Origin: Arthrobacter sp. MYb213
Lineage (GTDB): Bacteria > Actinomycetota > Actinomycetes > Actinomycetales > Micrococcaceae
DNA: 64,000 nt
Direction of reading: 5' to 3'
Assembly: GCF_002979915.1 (NCBI RefSeq)
Contig: NZ_PCQA01000003.1
Span: forward strand, 248,001 to 312,000
The notes under the pieces were generated by a model. The model made no database searches. It was not told the DNA's origin and worked only from the letters and a program-made list of their open reading frames with translations. The position numbers and the translations under genes were made by a program. Below are positions 26,774 through 36,587 of this stretch, one piece after another (position 1 is the first letter of the stretch; every line of letters begins with the position of its first letter).

Positions 26774-27157
26774 ATGTCAGAGCACGAGCGAAGCCGACTA
26801 TCGCGTTGGGTCCTGCCTAAGGGACAGGAGCCAGACCCACGATTTACGCTGGCTAATGAGCGCACCTTCCTTGCCTGGATTCGGACCTCACTGGCATTTC
26901 TTGCAGGCGGTACTGCCTTAGAAGCCTTTGCTGCAGAAGCGTTTCCCTCGCCGGTGCGTACCTGGCTTGCGGTTCTCATTATTGGTGTGGGAATGCTTAT
27001 TGCCGCCGGAGCCGCGGTGCGCTGGGTTCGTGTGGAGCGCAGTATGCGTACGGGTAAGCCACTGCCAATTCCGGCGATTGTGCCACTGCTGGGCTTCGGT
27101 GCAGTGGTCGCTTCCCTAGCCGCGGTGGCGATGATTATTAGTTCTCGAATCTCATGA
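26774..27157 (+). CDS. DUF202 (YidH-type) membrane protein
   Basis: 127 residues. After a cytoplasmic N-terminus comes FTLANERTFLAWIRTSLAFLAGG, the DUF202 signature, and then two more membrane segments, three in all. ATG 26774 has an excellent AAAGGAGG; the longer ORF from 26669 has no such site. It overlaps the next DUF202 gene by ATGA. Function of the family is not known. Confidence 0.88.
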   Translation: MSEHERSRLSRWVLPKGQEPDPRFTLANERTFLAWIRTSLAFLAGGTALEAFAAEAFPSPVRTWLAVLIIGVGMLIAAGAAVRWVRVERSMRTGKPLPIPAIVPLLGFGAVVASLAAVAMIISSRIS

Positions 27158-27483
27158 GCGAACTGATAGCGATCACCGATCCGGGGTTGCAGCCGGAACG
27201 CACGGTGTTTGCTTGGACCCGGACACTGGTCTCATTTCTTGTAGTGAGTGCCGTGTTTTTACGCTGGCTTCCGCACTATGGCTACGGGATTATCTTGATG
27301 ATCAGCGTCTCGGGCGTCATGGCATTTGGGATCTTTGCCTCGCAACGTGCCCGGTACCGGCGCATGGCGCTAGGAATTAAGAATGAGCGTATTAACGCGG
27401 ACATCGTGGCGATACTAATGACCACCCTGGCCTTGTTTCTTTTGGGTGCATGTGGGCTGTTCTTAGTGCTTAGTCGACACTGA
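27154..27483 (+). CDS. DUF202 membrane protein, shorter partner
   Basis: 109 residues with three membrane segments. PGLQPERTVFAWTRTLVSFLVV is a DUF202-type start, more diverged than in the preceding gene. ATGA overlap shows co-translation, suggesting the two form a heteromeric membrane protein. Confidence 0.82.
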   Translation: MSELIAITDPGLQPERTVFAWTRTLVSFLVVSAVFLRWLPHYGYGIILMISVSGVMAFGIFASQRARYRRMALGIKNERINADIVAILMTTLALFLLGACGLFLVLSRH

Positions 27484-27620
27484 CCACTGTCTTAACGGTT
27501 AAAGGTTCTGCCTCGCGGAAAGTGTTAGCGATTTCACTGGCCGCAGAGGGTACGGTGAGTAATCTCGAGTTTTAGACTTAGTTGAAATAATCCAACTAAT
27601 TTCGAGGGGACTCCTAGCGG

Positions 27621-28037
27621 ATGAATCCAGATTCTCAGCCCAAAAGCCCGTTTAACTTCATCCAGGTTTTGATTGCCGCAGTAGGCACCGCATACCTGAA
27701 CGTGATTGCCTTTTTCATCGGAAGCTCCGCAGGAGCGGACATGGTGATTGATGAGATCACCGGCGAACACGTGGGCTTTCAGCAGGTACTGGCCTTCACC
27801 ATGATTCCCATCATTTTCTTCGGACTCATCGTATTCCTCCTTGGCCGTGGCAGGCCAGGAATTTGCAAGGTGGCACAGTGGATCGGTGTAGCTATCGCCA
27901 TTCTTTCGATCGTGTTCCCCGTCTTGGTTGCCGGGAACATTGCCGCAGTGATCACGCTAAGCGTCATCCACTTGATCACCGCTGCCGGCTGGTTCTTTGC
28001 CGTGCACTACGGCAACAAGGCCCTGCACACCAAGTAA
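27621..28037 (+). CDS. Small four-helix membrane protein (DUF6069-like)
   Basis: 138 residues with four predicted membrane helices at about 13-35, 56-76, 85-107 and 110-130. The layout and HLITAAGWFFAVHYG near the end resemble actinobacterial DUF6069 proteins; this assignment is from memory of the pattern. It has its own upstream region with GAGGGGAC before ATG. Function is unknown. Confidence 0.7.
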   Translation: MNPDSQPKSPFNFIQVLIAAVGTAYLNVIAFFIGSSAGADMVIDEITGEHVGFQQVLAFTMIPIIFFGLIVFLLGRGRPGICKVAQWIGVAIAILSIVFPVLVAGNIAAVITLSVIHLITAAGWFFAVHYGNKALHTK

Positions 28038-28063
28038 CCACATTGCTCTGTAGAAAGAGTCTT

Positions 28064-28109
28064 AGTTAAACGTCTTGGCCGCCAGAACTGGCGGCCAAGA
28101 CGTTTAACT
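28064..28109. terminator. Long perfect hairpin, bidirectional terminator
   Basis: Arms 28064-28085 and 28088-28109 are perfectly complementary over 22 bases with a two-base centre. It lies between the convergent membrane protein and AarF-type genes. Confidence 0.85.
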
Positions 28110-28130
28110 GATGCTTAGAGGATCTGCGAG

Positions 28131-30107
28131 TTAGTCGCCTTTTCTTCTCCGGAATAAATCAAAGACCACGCGCAGGATAAATACCGAGGCCACCGCCACC
28201 AGGGTGTACCCAAAGAGCTGAAACAAGCTCATAGATGAGGTCACCATCGGGCCGCCACCGTTGACCAGCAGGATTGTGGCCATAATGCCGGTCACTCCGG
28301 CAAGGAATGTGAGGATCCCTTCGTGGACCAGGGACACGAGTAACTTACGGTCCTGCGGATGCGCCAAAAGTCGCATATTGATACTGAGCCGGCCAGACTC
28401 CAAATCTCCGGTGAGTGTATCGATTCTTCGTGGCAGTCGGCGCAGCATTGGCAGCAAGGTGAGTACCTCATTGTTCAACGCCTCGGTGATTGATGAGGGG
28501 CGCAGACTCGAACGTAGCCGAGTTTCTCCATATTCTTTCGCCTCGGTGAGCAAATCGAAGCCGGGAGCCAGCAAACGTAGGGTGCCCTCTAGCACCGCGA
28601 CCGCGCGGAAAGCCAAGGTGAGTTCCGCAGGCACTGCCAGCCGATGCTTAGCTAATAAGCCGACCATCAACGTGAAAACTTCGGCCTTCAGTTCGGCGCC
28701 AGGACCCATATGTCGAGACATGAAATGGCTCAACTCGCGTCGTAGCGACAACTCATCAAAGTCTTCTGGGATCGGAACCATACTGAGTAAGGCATCTGCG
28801 ATGGCGCGAGAATCACCGCGATAAAAAGCCAAGAGCACTTCGGAGATCAGTTCGCGTAGTTCGGCATCAAGGCGTCCTACGGATCCAAAATCTAGAAGCG
28901 TGGCACTGCCGTCTGGACGCAGCACGATATTTCCTGGATGTAGGTCTGCATGGAATACCCCATCATCCATGATCTGGTGCATGAGAGACCTGAATAATGC
29001 GCTGGCTTGCGCCTTACGTACGGTATCTGAGTAGCGTTCCAAGGTTCCTGGTTCGCTGAGCGTATGTCCTGCAATCATTTCCATGACCAGAACCCTTTTG
29101 GTGCTCAAACGCGGATAATGCTCTGGAATACCAACACGTTCGGTCTCCGGGTATTGCAGGGAAGTGGTGCGCAACGCTTGGATATTCATTGCTTCGAGCT
29201 CATAATCCAACTCGTCACGCAATGACTGGGCAAACCCCACAGCAACCTTATAAAGGCCCAAAGACCTGCCCCACTCGGTGGAGTGCTCCAGCGTCTGTGC
29301 CATCCGTAACGCGATGTCTAAATCACGTTCGACTAGGGGCTGAACCCCGGGGCGCTGCACCTTAACCGCAACTACCTCGCCACCATGCAGACGTGCGATG
29401 TGCACTTGGCCAATTGACGCGGCAGCCAGAGGCTCTGGATCAAAGTGCGCAAAGGCTTCTTCGAGCTCCATCCCTAGCTCTGCGGTTATGACCTCGCGGA
29501 TGTTTTCCCACGGTTCGGGAGCCACGTTATGCTGCAGCTTCGAGAGCTCGTCTATGTATTCGGCTGGAAATAGCTCTGGCCGGGTCGAGAGCACCTGCCC
29601 GAATTTTACGAACGTCACCCCAGATTCTTGGAGAGCCATTCGCAAGGACCGGCCAGCGGTGGTTCGCTCCACGGCAGCCTGCGCAGTATTTGCCAGGTTC
29701 GGTCGGCGTGCGGGAAGGAGCCCATGTGACAAAGCTATTCGAGTCACTTCGCTATAGCGTCGGGTGCGGGCTAAGCGATTTTTCGTTGATGTAACCCATT
29801 TATCGGGACGCACAATCGTTCCGGTGGGAATCACTAATTCAGCAAGCATGAGGAAAAGCGAAGCGACGAGCAAGACGATACCAATTTGGACCGGAATCAG
29901 CTGCCACGAAGCGTTGGGATCTTGCCAGATAAAGCGGGACTCGAAAGCGACTTCAGCTCCGAGGCCAAGCACACCAGCGAAGATGATTCGACCTAATCCC
30001 ACGGTGACACCAAGTAGTCTGCGGACAAACATTGCCAGCACCACGATAAAAATGACAGCGACGAGTGAGGCAAGCAATACCCGACCTGCAATCTCGGCAA
30101 ATTCCAT
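28131..30107 (-). CDS. AarF/UbiB (ABC1) kinase-like protein
   Basis: 658 residues. Three membrane segments at the N-terminus and two at the C-terminus surround an ABC1 kinase-like domain (about 150-460). Visible motifs: VKFGQVLSTR (the KxGQ motif), AAASIGQVH (the Ala-rich loop), VAVKVQRPG with the catalytic Lys, FHADLHPGN and LLDFGSVG. Such proteins help ubiquinone synthesis in proteobacteria; in actinomycetes the role may be in menaquinone or lipid handling. CAGGAG precedes ATG. It is transcribed alone. Confidence 0.88.
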   Translation of the reverse strand: MEFAEIAGRVLLASLVAVIFIVVLAMFVRRLLGVTVGLGRIIFAGVLGLGAEVAFESRFIWQDPNASWQLIPVQIGIVLLVASLFLMLAELVIPTGTIVRPDKWVTSTKNRLARTRRYSEVTRIALSHGLLPARRPNLANTAQAAVERTTAGRSLRMALQESGVTFVKFGQVLSTRPELFPAEYIDELSKLQHNVAPEPWENIREVITAELGMELEEAFAHFDPEPLAAASIGQVHIARLHGGEVVAVKVQRPGVQPLVERDLDIALRMAQTLEHSTEWGRSLGLYKVAVGFAQSLRDELDYELEAMNIQALRTTSLQYPETERVGIPEHYPRLSTKRVLVMEMIAGHTLSEPGTLERYSDTVRKAQASALFRSLMHQIMDDGVFHADLHPGNIVLRPDGSATLLDFGSVGRLDAELRELISEVLLAFYRGDSRAIADALLSMVPIPEDFDELSLRRELSHFMSRHMGPGAELKAEVFTLMVGLLAKHRLAVPAELTLAFRAVAVLEGTLRLLAPGFDLLTEAKEYGETRLRSSLRPSSITEALNNEVLTLLPMLRRLPRRIDTLTGDLESGRLSINMRLLAHPQDRKLLVSLVHEGILTFLAGVTGIMATILLVNGGGPMVTSSMSLFQLFGYTLVAVASVFILRVVFDLFRRRKGD

Positions 30108-30352
30108 GCGGACTAACTCCTGAGGCTTCTTTGCTAACTACCCTTCTTGTCCAAACTCTAATTGATCAGAAGCGTCAGTTCGCCGTGACAGTGGATCTGT
30201 CCGGGGTGCGGTCTATTTTTCTTGATATTCAAGCACTCAGAGGGCGTCTAGCTGACTCGGACCAGACATTCCGATATATGAAAGTTCGAAAATCAAAACA
30301 GTGGTCGTCAAGGTAGGGTTTTTGAGGGTACTGCAGCAAACAAGGAGGGAAC

Positions 30353-31543
30353 TTGTACACAAGGGTATTTTTCGCGTTGATGTTATCCAACGCAAGCCTG
30401 CGCATCGCAACGATGATGCTGGTAACCCTTGTACCTCTTTATGCTTTCGATCTAGGGCTTTCTCCGGTTCAAGTTGGGCTGACCTCCACCCTCTATTTTG
30501 CGACCGCGGCACTGACCAGACCCATTTCTGGCTGGCTGGTCGACTCACGGGGCCGTTGGGTCATTATGTTGCTCGGTGTGGCACTATTTACCGCAGCGAC
30601 GGGGCTCTACCTGCTTTCGTTGCCGGTATGGCTTTTCCTTGCTTTACGCGCGGTGCAAGGTGCTGGGTTCAGTCTGAACGGTACTGCGGTCTCAACCTTG
30701 GCCACCGACATCATTCCGGAAAAGAAACTAGCTGAGGGACTAGGCATTCTCAGCCTTGAACAGACGGTGGTGACAATCTTTGCGCCGTGGCTAGCGCTAA
30801 CGCTACGAATCCACGCCGGATATGAGGTGGCTTTTGCGGTGGCGGTGGGTTGCTGCGTTCTAAACTTCCTTGTGCGCATGGCTTTGGCTAAGGAAGCAAA
30901 AGCCATTGACGCGCGGCGCCGAGCGAAAGCCGCAACGATTCCTGGCCGGAATCGATCTGGTTTTCACCTGAAAAATTTGGTGGAAAAAGACTCGTGGCGT
31001 CCGGCCACCGTGATGCTGTGCTTTATGTTTGGGACGACCAGCGTGAATACCTTCTTGGCGGCCTATGCCCTGAGTCAGGGGATGGAGAATATTGGCCTGT
31101 TCTTCGTGATGAGCGGACTTATGCTGGCAGTGTCTAGGCTTCTGATCGGAACCATGCGCAAGGTGCTTTCGCTGACGGGCATCGTAGTGGGCGGAGTCGT
31201 ACTGAACGTCGGTGCGATGCTCTGCATTTATTTTGCGGACAGCCTCACACTGCTGCTGATGGCAGGTGCCTTGTTTGGGTTCAGTACCGGTGTGGTGAGC
31301 CCGTCAATGAATTCAATTTCTGTGCTCAGTGCTCGCCCCGAAGCACGGGGAAGAGCAAGTGCAACCTACTTTTTCGCACTCGACGTCAGTACCGCGCTCG
31401 GTGCGTGGATCTTGGGAACTATCGCAGCGCTGTGGACTTTGCGGGAAGCATTCCTCACCTCAGCGGTGGTCGTGGCCTTGTCACTCTTGCTCATCATGTG
31501 GTTGTACCGCGCTGGCCGGATGCCTCGCAAAAATTCTGCCTAA
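30353..31543 (+). CDS. MFS transporter, drug-efflux-like
   Basis: 396 residues with twelve membrane segments; the motif A-like loop between helices 2 and 3 is GWLVDSRGRW and helix 4 ends RAVQGAGF. It starts at TTG 30353, supported by AAGGAGGG five bases upstream. Its 3' end overlaps the CitE gene on the other strand by 50 bases. The family exports drugs or sugars; no regulator is adjacent. Confidence 0.83.
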   Translation: MYTRVFFALMLSNASLRIATMMLVTLVPLYAFDLGLSPVQVGLTSTLYFATAALTRPISGWLVDSRGRWVIMLLGVALFTAATGLYLLSLPVWLFLALRAVQGAGFSLNGTAVSTLATDIIPEKKLAEGLGILSLEQTVVTIFAPWLALTLRIHAGYEVAFAVAVGCCVLNFLVRMALAKEAKAIDARRRAKAATIPGRNRSGFHLKNLVEKDSWRPATVMLCFMFGTTSVNTFLAAYALSQGMENIGLFFVMSGLMLAVSRLLIGTMRKVLSLTGIVVGGVVLNVGAMLCIYFADSLTLLLMAGALFGFSTGVVSPSMNSISVLSARPEARGRASATYFFALDVSTALGAWILGTIAALWTLREAFLTSAVVVALSLLLIMWLYRAGRMPRKNSA

Positions 31544-32378
31544 GGGCTTTCGTAGAGACACCCGGGCTGCCCGCTACCGAGGTTTGTACCGTAGCCCGGG
31601 CCTGCCGCAGCAATGGCTCGTCAACCATCTGACCCTCGAATGAGAAAACACCAAGGTTTTTGTCTGCCGCAGCGAGAATCCGTTTGGCCCGCTCGATTTC
31701 CTTTTCGGTAGGTAGAAAGGCTTCCCGGATGACTGGCATTTGAGTGGGGTGAATTGAGGCCTTGGCGCTAAAACCTGAGGCTTTCGCGTCACGGGATTCT
31801 TCCAATAACCCTGCGGTGTCAGGGATGTCAAGATACACCGAGTCGATGGCTGCTTTGCCGGCCGCAACCGAATGCAAGAGCGTCTGGGATCTGGCGAAGC
31901 TTGCCACCTCGCGGTACTTTCCTTCGGAGGTGCGCGAAGAGGTTCCGCCCAGCGATGCGATCAGATCTTCGGCGCCCCACATCAGCGCGATGACGTTTGA
32001 TGCCGCAGCAATCTCGGCAATGTTGGTGATCCCCTTGGCTGTTTCGCAAAGGGCAAGCACTTGATAACCGGAAAGCTGTGCTGGATCCGCGGCTGACTCA
32101 CATTTAGGGAGCATCACCGTGCGGTACCTTGTTTGTTGCAACGCGGCCATATCTGCAACAAAAAACTCGGAATCAACGGGATTGACTCGTACGATGGTGC
32201 GTTCGGGATCCAACGTGCTGGATAACAACGCGGTTCGCGCCATTTCCTTGTTCTCGGCAGCCACCGCATCTTCTAAGTCGATAATGACAGCATCGGATCT
32301 ATCGGCAGCTTTTTCATAGCGTTCGGGGCGGTCCGCCGGGCAAAAGAGGATCGCAGGGCCGAAGGGGAAATTAGCCAC
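31494..32378 (-). CDS. CitE-like beta-hydroxyacyl-CoA lyase (HpcH/HpaI family)
   Basis: About 294 residues. FPFGPAILFCPADRPE, IIDLEDAV, an Arg in TIVRVNP, the metal Glu in ALCETAKGI and Asp in WGAEDL mark a CitE/malyl-CoA lyase-type barrel. In Mycobacterium tuberculosis the protein at this operon position, Rv2498c, cleaves HMG-CoA and citramalyl-CoA, serving leucine and itaconate breakdown; the same role is likely here. GTG 32378 has GAAGGTGG just upstream and overlaps the MaoC stop by 8 bases; GTG 32387 is an alternative. The last 25 residues are unlike the family and overlap a convergent gene. Confidence 0.83.
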   Translation of the reverse strand: MANFPFGPAILFCPADRPERYEKAADRSDAVIIDLEDAVAAENKEMARTALLSSTLDPERTIVRVNPVDSEFFVADMAALQQTRYRTVMLPKCESAADPAQLSGYQVLALCETAKGITNIAEIAAASNVIALMWGAEDLIASLGGTSSRTSEGKYREVASFARSQTLLHSVAAGKAAIDSVYLDIPDTAGLLEESRDAKASGFSAKASIHPTQMPVIREAFLPTEKEIERAKRILAAADKNLGVFSFEGQMVDEPLLRQARATVQTSVAGSPGVSTKALRQNFCEASGQRGTTT

Positions 32379-32895
32379 GAGTTCCACCTTCAGTAGGTTC
32401 CAGTGAGGCTAAGTGCGCAGCCTTGCTCCACATGAGGCAGGTTCGGGTGGCGGTAGCCACGACCACTCCATTCTGGTTGCGTCCGGTATGTTTCATCGAG
32501 ACGATACCCTGTCCAGGTCGGGACTTCGACTCACGCAATTGTGTAATTTCTGTTTGCGTGTAGAGCGTATCGCCATGGAACATTGGGTGCGGAAAATTGA
32601 CATCATTGAGACCCAGCTGGCCGATGATGGTGCCTTCGGTAAGCTGCGGTACGGACTGTCCAATCATGGTGCTCAAGGTCAGTAAGGAATTGACCAGTGG
32701 CTTTCCGAATGGTTGGGTAGCAGTCCAAGCCGCATCCAAGTGCAGTCCCTGATTGTTCATGGTCATCGTGGTGAACTGAACGTTATCTGCTTCAGTGAGA
32801 GTGCGTCCGGGCTTATGAACATAGATGGCATCTACCTTCAGTTCGTCCAGATAAAGTCCGCGCTGTTCAATGAGTTCTGGGCCTTGGTCACTCAT
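32371..32895 (-). CDS. MaoC-like enoyl-CoA hydratase
   Basis: 174 residues of a single hot-dog domain. TEADNVQFTTMTMNNQGLHLD carries the catalytic Asp and His. It matches the MaoC protein of the mycobacterial leucine operon, where it hydrates itaconyl-CoA or methylglutaconyl-CoA for the lyase. Its ATG overlaps the stop of the biotin-carboxylase gene by ATGA. Confidence 0.85.
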   Translation of the reverse strand: MSDQGPELIEQRGLYLDELKVDAIYVHKPGRTLTEADNVQFTTMTMNNQGLHLDAAWTATQPFGKPLVNSLLTLSTMIGQSVPQLTEGTIIGQLGLNDVNFPHPMFHGDTLYTQTEITQLRESKSRPGQGIVSMKHTGRNQNGVVVATATRTCLMWSKAAHLASLEPTEGGTRG

Positions 32896-34952
32896 GCGTT
32901 CTGCTCCTGAATTATTGTTGGTTCGTGTTCAACCTCTGCTGGTTCCACGGTAGCGACCACCTGCTTGGCTTTCACCAGGTCTCCTACGGTCAGGCCGGTC
33001 ATGCGTACGGTGCCATCGGCTGGCGAAAGCAACTGATGTTCCATCTTCATTGCTTCGATGCTCAGGAGCAACTGACCTGCGCTGACCAGCTCGCCGTCGC
33101 TGACCTGAACCGAGATCACGGTACCGGGCATGGGGGATTCAACGTGAGGTGAGAAAGTTCCGGACTCCTTAGCCAGGGTGGCTAACTTCGCTTCGAGAAT
33201 TTCCTGACGAGTAAGCCGACGGACCGAGCCGCTCCAGCCATCTTCGTTGAGCCATAGTGTGCCGTCAGGGGCGAATGCATGGCGGGAAGAGACTCTTACA
33301 CCATTGATGGACAGTCCGTTGTCGCCCAACGATTGCACAACATATTCTTCTCCGGACATATTTATGGTGCTTTGATCTGCGGTGCGTTGTACGGAAAGTT
33401 GTAGCTGCTCACCGTTCACCTCAAAGTGAAGTTGCGTGGCTAAACCGGAACCGAGACGCCATCCATCACCTTGGCCCCACGGGGAACCGGATTTTGGCCT
33501 GCGCTGGCCTTCGAGGTGAGCCGCCAATGCGAGTTCTCGCGCGCTTGGCGTGCGGAAGGTGAACTCCTGCATTTTTCGTTCGATAAGATTCGTATCTAAA
33601 CGTCCGGCGGCCACATCAACGTCCGCCAGGAGTAGGCGAAGATATTCTGCGTTAGTCAGCACGCCTAACACCACCGTTTGCGATAGAGCCCGGTCTAAGC
33701 GGCCAAGCGCTGCATTGCGGTCTTCACCCCAAGCAATGATTTTGGCCAGCATTGGATCATAATGAGCGCTGACTTCAAAGCCATCGCGCAGTGAGCTGTC
33801 CACTCGCAAATGCTCACCGGTCGGCTCGATGGCCTTCAATATCGTGCCGATTGAGGGGAGGAACCCAGCCGACGGGTCTTCGGCATAAAGACGTGCTTCA
33901 ATTGCATGCCCCTGCAAGGAGACCTGGTGCTGTTCGAAGTCCAATGGTTGGCCGGCAGCGATACGAACCTGCCAATCCACTAGATCTAGCTTCTGACCAT
34001 CCACGCGGACTACCTGTTCGGTAACCGGGTGCTCCACCTGGAGCCGGGTGTTCATTTCCATGAAGAAGAATTCGTCAGGATTCTCATCACTGACCAAGAA
34101 CTCAACGGTACCTGCCCCGACGTAATCTACCGAGGCGGCCGCGGCGACCGCGGCAGCTCCGATACGTTCGCGGATTTGTGCCCCATATTCAAGGTTTTCC
34201 AGCAGTGGTGCGGGGGCTTCCTCGATGACCTTCTGGTGGCGCCGTTGCAAGGAGCATTCGCGTTCGCCCAGATGCACGGTATGACCGAACTGATCGGCTA
34301 GAACCTGCACCTCAATATGCCGTGGGTTGCGCACCAGGCGTTCTAAGAACAGGGTGTCATCTCCAAAGGCGCTGCGCGCGGTACGCCGAGCACTAGCCAA
34401 GGCTTCGGGAAGCTGCTCTGCTGTTTCTACGGCGAACATTCCCTTGCCGCCGCCTCCTGCAGAGGGCTTGATGAGCAACGGATAGCCGACTTGTCCGGCC
34501 GCGGTCAACAGCTGTTCATCGCTCAGCCCCGGTTCGGCAATACCGGGCACCACTGGCACCTGGTGAGCGACAACGTGGTTCTTGGAACGGATCTTGTCGC
34601 CCATGAGATTAATCGATTTTACCGACGGGCCGATGAACTTGATCCCGGCATCTTCCAAGGCTCGTGCAAAGTCCACGTTTTCGGAGAGGAAGCCGTAGCC
34701 CGGGTGAACTGCTTGGGCTCCGGTGTCCTTGCATGCCTTGAGTATCGCCTCGATGCTCAGGTAGCTCTGGTTGGCTGGACCGGGTCCAATCCGTACTGCT
34801 GTATCCGCTTCGCTTACGTGCAGTGCCCCGGCATCAGCGTCCGAATACACGGCGACCGAGCGGATGCCTTGGGTTCGTAAACTATGGATGATGCGCACGG
34901 CGATTTCGCCGCGGTTGGCGACAAGCACCGTGTCAAAAAGTTTAGTGTTCAT
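32892..34952 (-). CDS. Acyl-CoA carboxylase alpha chain (biotin carboxylase plus biotin carrier)
   Basis: 686 residues. The biotin-carboxylase ATP-grasp domain covers about 5-450, with GGGGKGM and MEMNTRLQVEH; a diverged linker follows, then the biotinyl domain with EAMKMEH near residue 650. It carboxylates branched-chain acyl-CoA together with the beta chain encoded upstream. The operon resembles methylcrotonyl-CoA carboxylase genes (AccA1). GAGGAG precedes ATG. Confidence 0.9.
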   Translation of the reverse strand: MNTKLFDTVLVANRGEIAVRIIHSLRTQGIRSVAVYSDADAGALHVSEADTAVRIGPGPANQSYLSIEAILKACKDTGAQAVHPGYGFLSENVDFARALEDAGIKFIGPSVKSINLMGDKIRSKNHVVAHQVPVVPGIAEPGLSDEQLLTAAGQVGYPLLIKPSAGGGGKGMFAVETAEQLPEALASARRTARSAFGDDTLFLERLVRNPRHIEVQVLADQFGHTVHLGERECSLQRRHQKVIEEAPAPLLENLEYGAQIRERIGAAAVAAAASVDYVGAGTVEFLVSDENPDEFFFMEMNTRLQVEHPVTEQVVRVDGQKLDLVDWQVRIAAGQPLDFEQHQVSLQGHAIEARLYAEDPSAGFLPSIGTILKAIEPTGEHLRVDSSLRDGFEVSAHYDPMLAKIIAWGEDRNAALGRLDRALSQTVVLGVLTNAEYLRLLLADVDVAAGRLDTNLIERKMQEFTFRTPSARELALAAHLEGQRRPKSGSPWGQGDGWRLGSGLATQLHFEVNGEQLQLSVQRTADQSTINMSGEEYVVQSLGDNGLSINGVRVSSRHAFAPDGTLWLNEDGWSGSVRRLTRQEILEAKLATLAKESGTFSPHVESPMPGTVISVQVSDGELVSAGQLLLSIEAMKMEHQLLSPADGTVRMTGLTVGDLVKAKQVVATVEPAEVEHEPTIIQEQNA

Positions 34953-34967
34953 GGGTGTCTCCTCGCA

Positions 34968-36578
34968 TTACATCCGGAATAGACCGAAGGAAGTCTCCGG
35001 TAATGGCTGGCGGGCGCATACTTCAAGGGCAAGTCCTAGTACACGGCGGGTATCGGCTGGGTCGATGACGCCGTCGTCCCAAAGTCTTGCGGTGGAGTAA
35101 TAGGGGTTTCCTTGATTTTCATATTGTTCTCGGATGGGGGCCTTGAAAGATTCCTCTTCCTCAGCGCTCCAGTCGCCGCCCGCGGCCTCAATGCCGTCGC
35201 GTTTCACCGTAGAAAGCACCGAAGAGGCCTGGTTGCCACCCATGACGGAGATGCGAGCACCTGGCCACATCCATAAGAAGCGTGGGCTGTAAGCGCGTCC
35301 GCACATTGAATAGTTACCGGCACCGAAGGAACCACCGATAACCACGGTGAGCTTCGGGACGCGTGCGGTGGCTACTGCGGTGACCATCTTCGCACCGTGC
35401 TTGGCGATGCCATCTGCTTCGTAGTCACGGCCCACCATAAAACCGGCGAGGTTCTGCAAGAAGAGTAGTGGGATGCCACGCTGGTCGCATAGCTCAATGA
35501 AGTGCGCGCCCTTCATTGCCGACTCGGAGAACAGCACACCGTTATTGGCGATGATTCCTACCTGATGCCCATGGATATGTGCGAAACCGGTCACCAACGT
35601 AGTTCCGTAGTCCGCCTTGAATTCGTGGAATTCACTACCGTCAACTAACCGTGTGATGACCTCACGGACATCGTAGGGCGCGTTGACGTCTACCGGCACA
35701 ATGCCGGGAAGTTCATCGGCTGAGTAGAGCGGCTCAGCAACTTGTTCGGCGATGTTCCAAGTTGGGGTCGGGTTAGCAGGGAGGGTTGAGATGATGTCGC
35801 GGATGATCATCAGTGCGTGTTCATCATTTTCTGCCAGATGATCCACCACTCCGGAAGTTTTGGCGTGGAGATCTCCGCCGCCCAGCTCCTCTGCCGTGAC
35901 GATTTCACCGATAGCTGCTTTCACTAGCGGTGGACCGCCTAAGAAGATGGTTCCTTGGTTGCGAACGATAACCGTTTCATCGCTCATCGCCGGAACGTAG
36001 GCGCCACCGGCGGTGCAAGAGCCCAAGACCGCGGCGAGCTGAGGGATCTTTTTAGCTGATAGGTTCGCTTGGTTGAAGAAGATTCGCCCGAAGTGGTCGC
36101 GGTCTGGGAACACCTCATCCTGCATTGGCAAGAATGCTCCGCCTGAGTCGACGAGGTAAACGCAGGGCAGAGAATTTTCTAGTGCAATTTCTTGCGCGCG
36201 TAAATGCTTCTTGACCGTCATCGGGAAGTAGGTTCCGCCCTTGACCGTCGCGTCATTGGCAATGACCAGAACATGGCGTCCGTGAACTATGCCAATTCCG
36301 GCAATTACCCCAGCGCCGGGGCTGGCCCCGTCATACATACCCTCTGCCGCAAGCGGGGCGATTTCTAGGAAAGGGGAACCCTCATCGAGCAGCTGATTCA
36401 CGCGGTCGCGTGGCAGAAGCTTGCCTCGGTCCAGATGGCGTTGGCGCGACTTTTCGGATCCCCCACGCGCGGCGGTCTCTAGCCGCTGGTGGAGCACTTC
36501 GGTCAGCGCAGCGTATTGCTTCGCATTTTGCTGGTACTTTTCCGAGGAAGTATCGAGCTGTGAGGGCAGGGTCTTCAC
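34968..36578 (-). CDS. Acyl-CoA carboxylase beta chain (methylcrotonyl-type carboxyltransferase)
   Basis: 536 residues, two crotonase-like carboxyltransferase halves. [23 protein letters not shown] and [15 protein letters not shown], and the ending [12 protein letters not shown], are close to methylcrotonyl-CoA carboxylase beta (AccD1). It starts at GTG 36578 with AAGGAG eight bases upstream. It is the first enzyme gene after the TetR regulator, nine bases away, in the same transcript. Confidence 0.9.
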   Translation of the reverse strand: MKTLPSQLDTSSEKYQQNAKQYAALTEVLHQRLETAARGGSEKSRQRHLDRGKLLPRDRVNQLLDEGSPFLEIAPLAAEGMYDGASPGAGVIAGIGIVHGRHVLVIANDATVKGGTYFPMTVKKHLRAQEIALENSLPCVYLVDSGGAFLPMQDEVFPDRDHFGRIFFNQANLSAKKIPQLAAVLGSCTAGGAYVPAMSDETVIVRNQGTIFLGGPPLVKAAIGEIVTAEELGGGDLHAKTSGVVDHLAENDEHALMIIRDIISTLPANPTPTWNIAEQVAEPLYSADELPGIVPVDVNAPYDVREVITRLVDGSEFHEFKADYGTTLVTGFAHIHGHQVGIIANNGVLFSESAMKGAHFIELCDQRGIPLLFLQNLAGFMVGRDYEADGIAKHGAKMVTAVATARVPKLTVVIGGSFGAGNYSMCGRAYSPRFLWMWPGARISVMGGNQASSVLSTVKRDGIEAAGGDWSAEEEESFKAPIREQYENQGNPYYSTARLWDDGVIDPADTRRVLGLALEVCARQPLPETSFGLFRM

Positions 36579-36587
36579 TGGTGCTCC

